From assembly GCA_963665595.2 (NCBI GenBank), contig CAXXJK010000004.1, positions 1-64,000 of the forward strand: DNA of 64,000 bases, given 5' to 3'. The notes below the pieces were generated by a model that was not told the origin of the DNA, made no database searches, and saw only the letters and a program-made list of their open reading frames with translations. The position numbers and the translations under genes were made by a program. Origin of the DNA: G963665595 sp963665595. Its GTDB lineage: Bacteria; Actinomycetota; Coriobacteriia; Coriobacteriales; CADBOM01. Positions 17,434 to 24,324 of this stretch are shown in pieces. Positions within the stretch are counted from its first letter, which is position 1. Each line of letters starts with the position of its first letter.

Positions 17434-18354
17434 ATGCCAGATATCGAGTTACGATTCAATAAAGATATGATCGTTGTAGAAGGTGACAAAGCCAAACTCC
17501 TACAGCGACAGGGTTTTTCTGATGAACCCTGTCTCCCCTATCTGAATGTTCTTGAACCCGAAGCCATCATCGATATACACCGTATGTATCTTTTGGTGGG
17601 CGCGCAGGCCGCGATAACCAATACGTATGGAGCAACTCGGGCGCAGCTTGCAACCCATGGATTGCAAGATCGTATGGCTGAATTCAATCATGCCGGAGTA
17701 CTGCTTGCGCAAGCTGTATGTCCCCAGCATATTTTTGCCGCGGTTGGTCCCTGTGGTATCGCGATCTCTTCTCTTATCGATGAACAGGGAGAGCCATCAC
17801 TTGCCTACCGAGCAGCGCTGCGCGAGTATACCGACCAAATCACCGTACTCGCTTCAGATGAGCCCGATGCCATCTTGCTCGACACGTTTGGGAGTCTCTT
17901 TGATCTTCTTTGTGCTCTCGATGCAGCTCTTACCAGCTGCGATCTTCCGTTAATCGCAAGCGCCACTTTTACCACTGACGGAACCCTCAGCCAAACAGGT
18001 GAGAGCGTCGAAGAGGTAGCGATGGCAGTATCTGCGGCTGGAGCGTCGGTATTTGGTCTCAATTGTATGGTATCTCCCAACGAGATGCTTCCGCTTGCCC
18101 GTCGAGCTCGCAAAGCCACAGACCTTCCCCTTATGGTCCGCCCTGACGTACCTGATAACGATCTATGCAAACCTCAAAGGCCTGCATCATCTGTCGATAT
18201 GATCACGCAGATGGAAGACCGAACCGCTGACTACTGGCGTGCGGGTGTTCAGTTCGTGGGTGCCTGTTGCGGTGCCACCCCTTCCTATATCGGTGCCATC
18301 GCAGGCGTTATCGAAGGCCATGATGTTGTAAGAACAACCATGAACCCTCAGTAG
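17434..18354 (+). CDS. Homocysteine S-methyltransferase-like protein (MetH N-terminal domain paralogue)
   Basis: A 306-residue TIM-barrel protein of the S-methyl-transferase (Pfam homocysteine S-methyltransferase) family, similar along its length to the first domain of MetH at 24325. The three zinc-ligand cysteines are kept: one in FGLNCMVSPNE and the CC pair in FVGACCGATPS. The Gly-rich start that the family writes as DGxMGT is changed to EGDKAKLL. It could methylate homocysteine from S-methylmethionine or a related donor, or work with a separate corrinoid protein. Its place after an amino-acid importer suggests the importer brings a methionine-like compound; that is inference. Confidence 0.75.
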   Translation: MPDIELRFNKDMIVVEGDKAKLLQRQGFSDEPCLPYLNVLEPEAIIDIHRMYLLVGAQAAITNTYGATRAQLATHGLQDRMAEFNHAGVLLAQAVCPQHIFAAVGPCGIAISSLIDEQGEPSLAYRAALREYTDQITVLASDEPDAILLDTFGSLFDLLCALDAALTSCDLPLIASATFTTDGTLSQTGESVEEVAMAVSAAGASVFGLNCMVSPNEMLPLARRARKATDLPLMVRPDVPDNDLCKPQRPASSVDMITQMEDRTADYWRAGVQFVGACCGATPSYIGAIAGVIEGHDVVRTTMNPQ

Positions 18355-18381
18355 ATACTCTCAAGAGATATTCTTAAACAA

Positions 18382-18416
18382 AAAGCACTCTCGATCATTA
18401 TGACCGAGAGTGCTTT
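18382..18416. terminator. Bidirectional terminator
   Basis: AAAGCACTCTCG (18382-18393) and CGAGAGTGCTTT (18405-18416) form a 12-base-pair stem with an 11-base loop between the convergent genes ending at 18354 (plus) and 18438 (minus). It has A/T flanks on both sides, so it can serve both strands. Confidence 0.85.
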
Positions 18417-18437
18417 AAAATCTGGGATACGCAATGG

Positions 18438-18626
18438 CTATGCGCGCTCCACTTTACCGGCCTTGAGACAACTGGTGCATATATTTGCCTTCTGCACTTT
18501 GCCATCAACCTTGACGGTAACTTTCTGAATATTGGGGCGAAACACACGATTTGTGACGCGATGGGAATGCGAGACATTCCTACCCGCAACCGGGTGTTTA
18601 CCGCAAACGGCACATACCTTAGACAT
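18438..18626 (-). CDS. rpmB: 50S ribosomal protein L28
   Basis: A 62-residue L28 with the MSKVCAVCGKHPVAGRNVSHSH start, the RVFRPNIQKV core and the ICTSCLKAGKV end. Both CxxC pairs are present, so this is the zinc-ribbon (C+) paralogue type. RpmB is part of the large subunit near the E site. ATG 18626 follows TAGGAG. It is a single-gene unit bounded by the terminator at 18382; its promoter should lie in 18640-18720. The 281 bases up to the next gene (18908) hold a C9 tract and no recognised gene. Confidence 0.97.
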   Translation of the reverse strand: MSKVCAVCGKHPVAGRNVSHSHRVTNRVFRPNIQKVTVKVDGKVQKANICTSCLKAGKVERA

Positions 18627-18877
18627 CGCTGACTCCTAAAACACAGGTTATGATTAATTTCTCTAGAACAAGCTTACAAATATTATCACGCAAACTACGA
18701 ACTGAAAAGGGAAACGTTCGTATTACGCGATTTCCACAAAGACAGCACGAAGAAGTTCGATGATTGCGCTATCTCCCAAAAACCGTCGTAACGCATCGAC
18801 GCGTTCTTGAGAATGAATTACACTGTAGCGAAGAGAAGAATGTGCCTGATGTCCTGATAGCAACTTCCCCCTCTGCA

Positions 18878-18886
18878 CCCCCCCCC
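18878..18886 (+). repeat. C9 homopolymer tract
   Basis: Nine consecutive C residues end 21 bases before the ATG of the flavodoxin/ferredoxin gene, next to its ribosome site. The reading frame upstream of the ATG stays open through the tract back to 18764. Slippage could therefore change either spacing or, if translation starts upstream, the frame. Confidence 0.8.
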
Positions 18887-18907
18887 ACGACGGAAAGGAA
18901 GCTCGCC

Positions 18908-19675
18908 ATGATCTTCTACTTTACCGGTACCGGCAATTCGCTTGAGCTTGCCTACCTGTTGCAGAATGCGACTAACGATGAACTGATCTCCATACAAGAT
19001 ACCACCAACACCGATAGACACTGCTTCGAACTTTCGGCCGATGAACGTCTCGGATTTGTATTTCCGACTCATTGTTGGGGGACCCCGGAATATGTTGATC
19101 GTTTTATCGACTCTCTTGAGATTATGAATGTCATGCCCAACACATACCTTTATGCGGTCATCGACTGTGGAGGTTCTACCGGACGAACCGCATCATCTTT
19201 CAAGAAACGATTGGAAACACGAGGATTACGTCTTGATGCAGCATTCGATGTCAGAATGCCCGATAACTATATCATCGGTTTTGAAGCTCCTTCAGAACTC
19301 GCGCAAAACGATATACGCTCTCAAGCTCAGAAACGCATGGAACGACTGGTCATACCCTCCGTTATAGAGCGAAAACCTGGCTTTTATAATAAAAAGGGAA
19401 TCAGCGCATTATTCAGCATCATAAACGGGTCATACAAAAAGTATGGACGCAAAACTGAACCGTTTGTAGTAAAAGAGGTTTGTACGAGCTGTGGCCTTTG
19501 CGCGCGCAACTGCCCGAGTAACGTAATTGAATTCGTAGACGGGTCGCCTACTTGGATAGCAGGGCAGTGTGCGTTCTGTTTATCCTGCATCAACCGATGC
19601 CCCGTACAAGCTATTGAGTATGGTGTAAAAACGAAAGATCGCAGACGTTACGTAAACCCTGTGCTTAACGAATGA
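18908..19675 (+). CDS. EFR1-type flavodoxin/ferredoxin fusion protein
   Basis: A 255-residue cytoplasmic electron-transfer protein. The N-terminal 150 residues form a flavodoxin-like domain with the FMN phosphate loop FTGTGNS (residues 5-11) and CWGTPEYVDRF. The C-terminal part has two [4Fe-4S] motifs, CTSCGLCARNCP and CAFCLSCINRCP. This is the EFR1 family, common in anaerobes; its partners are unknown. Such proteins could supply low-potential electrons, for example for corrinoid or radical enzymes. ATG 18908 follows GGAAAGGAAG. It is convergent with the thiamine operon end (37-base gap). Confidence 0.88.
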   Translation: MIFYFTGTGNSLELAYLLQNATNDELISIQDTTNTDRHCFELSADERLGFVFPTHCWGTPEYVDRFIDSLEIMNVMPNTYLYAVIDCGGSTGRTASSFKKRLETRGLRLDAAFDVRMPDNYIIGFEAPSELAQNDIRSQAQKRMERLVIPSVIERKPGFYNKKGISALFSIINGSYKKYGRKTEPFVVKEVCTSCGLCARNCPSNVIEFVDGSPTWIAGQCAFCLSCINRCPVQAIEYGVKTKDRRRYVNPVLNE

Positions 19676-19712
19676 TCGCCGACCATAGATGCACAATTCG
19701 ATACCCAGATAA

Positions 19713-20414
19713 TTACTTCAGCATCTCGGTCTCAAGAGGAAGTGTTCTAACGAGCATAAATCGTCCTTTGTGAGCCTGAAGGTAAGCAGAAGGGTCTATA
19801 ACAACATTTGAGACACCTCTGTCGCCCAGCACAGACAGTGCCAATACCTGCGCTGGGTAAGCGACACCTTCCGCGGTAAACAAAGCCTGGTCGTCAAGTG
19901 AGAACAACGAAAATTCCTCTCCTGGATACAGGCAAAAATCAGCCAATAACATGCGTGGCTCAACTTCATCTGAGAAGAACCGTATCTGTGTATAGGTATC
20001 AATCACATCAACAGCCAGCGTAGACGCTGCTTGAAGTGCCCCGAGAACAGCGAGTGTATGATCAAATCGGCCGCCGAGAGCATGAGTAAGAACCACACGT
20101 TTTGTACCACGGCGCGCAATAACAGCCAGCGCAAGAGCAAGATCGCTCTCGTCTTTAATCGATGAAACTTGGACAATCTCTGTTACCTGTGCATCCACCG
20201 CAGCAAGAGCCACATCTGAAATGGAGTCAAAATCTCCTATAAGCAGATCAGGCGTTATCTCCGCTGCTCGCAAAGGATCACCTCCGCCATCAACTGCAAC
20301 CACACAAGAAGCATTTGATGCCAAAATACGCAATATTTCAGACCCCACACCATCGGGTGAGCCAGCTACGAGAAGCGCATAGGGCATGCAGAGAGATTGG
20401 CTGCCTCCTGTCAT
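19713..20414 (-). CDS. thiN: Thiamine pyrophosphokinase
   Basis: A 233-residue kinase that makes thiamine diphosphate directly from thiamine and ATP. Recognisable pieces are CVVAVDGGGDPL, DLLIGDFDSIS (metal/thiamine loop), KDESDLALALAVI (the DxTD-like motif of this family) and LGGRFDHTLAVLGAL. I chose ATG 20414: AGGAG, overlapping the thiE stop, lies 9 bases before it and is too close to ATG 20423. It is the last gene of the thi operon. No ThiL is seen here, so thiamine monophosphate from ThiE would have to be dephosphorylated first or finished by an enzyme elsewhere. Confidence 0.93.
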   Translation of the reverse strand: MTGGSQSLCMPYALLVAGSPDGVGSEILRILASNASCVVAVDGGGDPLRAAEITPDLLIGDFDSISDVALAAVDAQVTEIVQVSSIKDESDLALALAVIARRGTKRVVLTHALGGRFDHTLAVLGALQAASTLAVDVIDTYTQIRFFSDEVEPRMLLADFCLYPGEEFSLFSLDDQALFTAEGVAYPAQVLALSVLGDRGVSNVVIDPSAYLQAHKGRFMLVRTLPLETEMLK

Positions 20415-20426
20415 ATAATTCATCTC

Positions 20427-21053
20427 CTATCCGCAGATCAGTGTATATAGCTGGTGGGCAGCAGCGCGTATATCATCTTGCGCTATAACAGCAGAAACAA
20501 CGGCAAAATTTTCCATCCCCTCTGCTTTTAGCTGAGGAATTGTCCTCTCGTTGACACCGCCTATACCAACAATCGGCACGGTTGAATGTGAAAGCACCCA
20601 AGCACGATCGGCCGGTGAAACAATCGTCGCGTTGCCTTTAGTCGATGTGGCAAACAGGGCACCAAGCCCTATATAATCTGCGCCGCCCTCCAACGCAACG
20701 AGAGCTTCCTGTCGTGAAGATGCCGAGAGACCTATGATCCGATCAGGACCCATACTATGACGAGCCGCCGAAATGGGCAGGTCCAATTGCCCGAGATGCA
20801 CACCGGCGGCGTCACAAGCAAGGGCAATGTCAATCCTGTCATTGATGATAAGGGGAATGTCGTTTTGATCACATACGTCCTTAACTCGATATGCCGTCTT
20901 AAGAAACTCGCGCGAAGAAATCTCTTTTTCCCTGAGCTGCACCATGGTGGCGCCACCGGCTATAGCACGGGCAACGGATTCTTCAACTGTTTCCGTAGTC
21001 ATGAGCCGCCTGTCGGTACACACATACAATCTATAGTCAGGCACGACATTCAT
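20427..21053 (-). CDS. thiE: Thiamine-phosphate synthase
   Basis: ThiE joins HMP diphosphate to thiazole phosphate to give thiamine monophosphate. The 208-residue barrel contains RLYVCTDRRLM, MVQLREKEISSREF, LIINDRIDIALACDAAGVHLGQLDLP and ADYIGLGALFATSTKGNA, with VGIGGVNERTI near the end, all diagnostic. ATG 21053 lies 25 bases past the thiM stop and behind AAAGGG; the in-frame extension upstream overlaps thiM and is not conserved. Substrates come from ThiD (HMP-PP) and ThiM (thiazole-P), both encoded upstream in the same operon. Confidence 0.96.
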   Translation of the reverse strand: MNVVPDYRLYVCTDRRLMTTETVEESVARAIAGGATMVQLREKEISSREFLKTAYRVKDVCDQNDIPLIINDRIDIALACDAAGVHLGQLDLPISAARHSMGPDRIIGLSASSRQEALVALEGGADYIGLGALFATSTKGNATIVSPADRAWVLSHSTVPIVGIGGVNERTIPQLKAEGMENFAVVSAVIAQDDIRAAAHQLYTLICG

Positions 21054-21078
21054 CAAGAAACCCTTTCGAGAAAACAGC

Positions 21079-21897
21079 TTACACGATCTCAACAATCCGA
21101 GCCCGTGTTGCGACAGTTGCCGCATCGATCTTGCTATAGGCATCGATCAATGCGCTATGGAATGAACCCGTTCCCTTCTCTCCTGCACACTCCTGGGCAA
21201 TGTCCCCCGCGATTCCAGCGCATGCAATACCAGTAAGTGCTGCGATGAATCGATCCTCGCATGCTCCGGCGAAGGCACCGATAACTGCAGTTGACATACA
21301 GCCTGTTCCCGTGATCTTTGAGAGAAGAGGCGTGCCATTTGCGATAGTTGCCGTACGAATTCCATCTGAAACTACGTCGACAGGGCCAGTAATGACCACA
21401 ACACAGTTGTATCGATGGGCGACGTCCTGCGCCACGGCAATGGCATCGTTTCTTGCGTCGGCATCGGCCACGTCAACGCCTCTTGTGGCAACTTCAAGAC
21501 CTGCAACAAACGACACCTCAGAGAGATTACCTCTTAGAATGGAAATCTGTACCTGCGACAGAATCGCCTCGGTTGTCTCGTTGCGAAAGCGGGAGGCCCC
21601 GGCCCCTACCGGATCAAATACAACGGGAACACCTATTTCATTGGCAACTGTACCCGAGGCAATCATTGATGCCACTGTTCGTGAGTTGAGAGTGCCGATA
21701 TTGATTACCAAAGAACTCGAAATAGCGGTGATATCGACCGTTTCTTCGATGGCATCAGCCATGATAGGCGAAGCCCCGATAGCAAGAACGGCATTGGCAA
21801 CATCATTGACAGTCACATAATTTGTCATGTTATGCACAAGGGGAGACATCTCGCGAACGGTCGTAGTGGCCTTCTGCATATCCTCGATAAGGGTCAT
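21079..21897 (-). CDS. thiM: Hydroxyethylthiazole kinase
   Basis: ThiM phosphorylates salvaged 5-(2-hydroxyethyl)-4-methylthiazole. The 272-residue ribokinase-like protein shows PLVHNMTNYVTVNDVANAVLAIGASPIM at its start, VVFDPVGAGASRFR, LRGNLSEVSFVAG, and the catalytic Cys in KITGTGCMSTAVIGAF. ATG 21897 follows GGAAAGGAA. Its presence, with no thiG/thiS/thiH/thiF nearby, implies the cell takes up thiazole rather than making it. Confidence 0.97.
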   Translation of the reverse strand: MTLIEDMQKATTTVREMSPLVHNMTNYVTVNDVANAVLAIGASPIMADAIEETVDITAISSSLVINIGTLNSRTVASMIASGTVANEIGVPVVFDPVGAGASRFRNETTEAILSQVQISILRGNLSEVSFVAGLEVATRGVDVADADARNDAIAVAQDVAHRYNCVVVITGPVDVVSDGIRTATIANGTPLLSKITGTGCMSTAVIGAFAGACEDRFIAALTGIACAGIAGDIAQECAGEKGTGSFHSALIDAYSKIDAATVATRARIVEIV

Positions 21898-21936
21898 GAA
21901 ACGTTCCTTTCCTTTAATCTCTTAAATCACTTTGGA

Positions 21937-23256
21937 TTATTGTTCCGAGTCTGAATTTTTGATACATACCCGGCGACCAGCAAGGCTTTCATTCATCGTT
22001 CTGACCGCACACATCTTTCCACACATGGTGCATGAGTGCTCTTCCTCACGCGGAACGCTTTCAAAATAACGGCGGGCTTTTTCGCTGTCAATTGCTAACT
22101 CAAACTGAGTCTCCCAATCAAACTCCCTACGTGCACGAGCCATTGCCACATCAGCATCCATAGCACCCGGCACACCTTTTACTATATCCGCCGCGTGAGC
22201 CGCAATCCTGCTCGCAACGATACCTTCTCTGACATCGTCAAGATCAGGTAGCCGCAGATGTTCAGCTGGTGTCACGTAACAGAGAAAGTCAGCTCCGGCA
22301 CTCGCAGCTATTGCTCCGCCGATAGCAGAGGTAATGTGATCGTAGCCAGGTGCGATGTCGGTAACTAGCGGACCCAGCACATAAAAGGGAGCGTTATGGC
22401 ACAAACGCTTTTCAAGAATCATATTTGCGGCTATCTGGTCAAGTGCCATGTGCCCAGGGCCCTCAATCATGACCTGCACATCTTGTTCCCAGGCGCGTTC
22501 AGTCAGAGACCCGAGCTCGATAAGTTCACAAATTTGTCCAGCATCAGTAGCATCCGCCAGACAACCTGGACGCATAGCATCCCCTAGGCTGATGGTTACG
22601 TCATAGGTACGCATGATGTCGAGGACTTCATCAAATAATTCGTAGAACGGATTCTCATTTCCTGTCATTTGCATCCATGCATAGATAAGAGAACCACCTC
22701 GAGAAACGATATTGAGTTCACGGCCCTCCCTGCGATATGCCTCAATCGTACGTTGATTGAGGCCCGCGTGAATAGTCTGAAAATCAACCCCTTGTTCTGC
22801 ATGACGACGAACGACTTCGATAAAATCCCTAGAAGTCAATGAGTCCAGATCTCGCTCAAAATAACCAATCGCATCATAGATGGGTACCGTACCTATCATG
22901 GCTGTTGATCGTTCTATGAGTTCCTTGCGAAACGTGGATGTCTTACCGTAATTGGAAAGGTCCATGATGGCCTCAGCGCCCAGTGAAAGCGCAAGCTCAA
23001 CTTTTCCCATCTCAACGCTATAGTCTGCGCAATCACCAGAAATACCCAGATTCACATTTATCTTGGTACGAAGCCCAGTGCCGATACCCTCCGGGCTCAA
23101 TGCCTTATGACGGATATTTGCAGGAATACAAATATCCCCCTTCGCAACATGCTCCGCGATATACTCCGGCGTACGGTTCTCTTTCTCCGCAACCACACGC
23201 ATAATATCAGTGATGATACCCTGTCGCGCAAAGAGCATCTGAGTGTTACCTGTCAT
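21937..23256 (-). CDS. thiC: Phosphomethylpyrimidine synthase (radical SAM)
   Basis: ThiC rearranges aminoimidazole ribotide into HMP phosphate using SAM and a [4Fe-4S] cluster. The 439-residue product has MDLSNYGKT, FQTIHAGL, GGSLIYAWM, SLGDAMRPGCLADA, MIEGPGHMALDQI and LGPLVTDIAPGYDHI, and the C-terminal cluster motif CTMCGKMC. The cysteine spacing is CX2CX3C, one residue shorter than the CX2CX4C of E. coli-type ThiC; this fits the shorter subfamily of about 430 residues. ATG 23256 follows GAAAGGA; it starts 11 bases past thiD. Oxygen-sensitive chemistry fits an anaerobe. Confidence 0.96.
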   Translation of the reverse strand: MTGNTQMLFARQGIITDIMRVVAEKENRTPEYIAEHVAKGDICIPANIRHKALSPEGIGTGLRTKINVNLGISGDCADYSVEMGKVELALSLGAEAIMDLSNYGKTSTFRKELIERSTAMIGTVPIYDAIGYFERDLDSLTSRDFIEVVRRHAEQGVDFQTIHAGLNQRTIEAYRREGRELNIVSRGGSLIYAWMQMTGNENPFYELFDEVLDIMRTYDVTISLGDAMRPGCLADATDAGQICELIELGSLTERAWEQDVQVMIEGPGHMALDQIAANMILEKRLCHNAPFYVLGPLVTDIAPGYDHITSAIGGAIAASAGADFLCYVTPAEHLRLPDLDDVREGIVASRIAAHAADIVKGVPGAMDADVAMARARREFDWETQFELAIDSEKARRYFESVPREEEHSCTMCGKMCAVRTMNESLAGRRVCIKNSDSEQ

Positions 23257-23267
23257 GTCTATTCCTT

Positions 23268-24071
23268 TCACTGCACTTCAGAATAATACTGCCAGAAATG
23301 ATGGGTGGGACCATGTCCATGGCCTAATGGTAATGCGTGTGCAATAGCACCTTGAATGTAATCTTTTGCACACTCAATCGCTTGAGGAATCTGATATCCC
23401 TTTGCAAGATATGCCGTGATTGCAGAAGAGAGTGTACAACCCGTGCCATGAGTATTAACAGTATCGATACGGGGAGTTCGATACTCATAGAACTCCCCTT
23501 CAGAATATAGAATATCGATAGCCTCGGTGTCTTGCGCCATACGATGTCCCCCCTTGACAAGAACGTTCTGAGTCCCCATTGCCGCTATGTCTGCAGCTGC
23601 ACATTTCATGTCTTCGAGAGTCACGATATGACGACCGAGAATAATCTCAGCTTCTGGAATATTTGGTGTGAGCACCGTTGCGAGAGGGATGATGATACTG
23701 CGTAGGGTATCAGAAGCCTCCTCGTGCATAAGAGCAGCTCCGCCCTTGGCAACCATGACAGGGTCAATGACTATCGGCACTGACGCATACCGGCTCAGAT
23801 ACGTGGCAACCGTCTGCATGATTTCAGAAGTTGGAAGCATCCCTATCTTTATAGCGTTCGGCATTATATCAGTGAAAATGCAGGCCATCTGATCGATGAT
23901 AGATTGCACGGGTATATTCTGGACGGAAACTACCTCGCAGGTATTCTCGGCCACCACAGAAACGACCACGCTCATACCAAAGGTACCTAAGGCAGAAAAG
24001 GTTTTAATATCAGCTTGGATGCCAGCTCCGCCACTACAATCAGAACCAGCAATAGACAGACAGGTCTTCAC
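23268..24071 (-). CDS. thiD: Hydroxymethylpyrimidine/phosphomethylpyrimidine kinase
   Basis: ThiD phosphorylates HMP and HMP-P to the diphosphate used by ThiE. The 267-residue ribokinase-fold protein contains AGSDCSGGAGIQADIKTFSALGTFGMSVV, IKIGMLP, VIDPVMVAKGG, TPNIPEAEIILG, VLVKGGH and the anion-hole motif NTHGTGCTLSSAITAYL. The start is GTG 24071, directly behind AAAGGAGGG, which itself lies at the 3' edge of the TPP riboswitch. First gene of the thiDCMEN operon. Confidence 0.96.
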   Translation of the reverse strand: MKTCLSIAGSDCSGGAGIQADIKTFSALGTFGMSVVVSVVAENTCEVVSVQNIPVQSIIDQMACIFTDIMPNAIKIGMLPTSEIMQTVATYLSRYASVPIVIDPVMVAKGGAALMHEEASDTLRSIIIPLATVLTPNIPEAEIILGRHIVTLEDMKCAAADIAAMGTQNVLVKGGHRMAQDTEAIDILYSEGEFYEYRTPRIDTVNTHGTGCTLSSAITAYLAKGYQIPQAIECAKDYIQGAIAHALPLGHGHGPTHHFWQYYSEVQ

Positions 24072-24088
24072 GGAAAACCCTCCTTTGC

Positions 24089-24167
24089 ACACCCCGCATT
24101 ACCGGGACGGTCGTTACGGTCGCAACTCGACGCTGCCTCTCAGCCGCTTAACGGCTCCCGTAGGTAT
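24089..24167 (-). promoter_or_regulatory. TPP riboswitch (THI element)
   Basis: The minus strand shows the THI-box core: ACGGGAGCC, GGCTGAGAGG (24145-24136), GACCGTAACGACC, then GGTAATGCGGG (about 24104-24094). The closing P1 helix can form between ATACC (24167-24163) and GGTGT (24093-24089). The thiD ribosome site AAAGGAGGG begins 4 bases after the last P1 base. Control is therefore most likely of translation initiation, closing the site when TPP is bound. Confidence 0.9.
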
Positions 24168-24179
24168 CTTGTAAAGATA

Positions 24180-24207
24180 AGAATAGAGCACTTCTCAAAT
24201 ATTGCAA
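24180..24207 (-). promoter_or_regulatory. Promoter of the thi operon
   Basis: TTGCAA (24207-24202), 16-base spacer, TATTCT (24185-24180) on the minus strand, placing the start just upstream of the riboswitch. The remaining 24208-24324 separates it from the metH stop and shows no gene or strong terminator. Confidence 0.6.
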
Positions 24208-24324
24208 GAAACATACAGCCAAACGGCCTTAAAAGCAGAATAGGTGAAACAAGCGAAAATACCTGCCTGCAAACAAATCCAGCCTGAGGCAACGGCCCTC
24301 GTGTGCCCGCGCGGAACGCGTCTC

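Noticed and set aside
21200..21820. A 206-residue plus-strand frame rich in Ala/Thr/Ser
   Set aside because: Mirror frame of thiM, a well-defined gene; composition is that of a reverse complement of codons with third-base bias.
24208..24324. A cobalamin riboswitch near metH
   Set aside because: The region lies downstream, not upstream, of metH and lacks the B12-box GCCACTG core.
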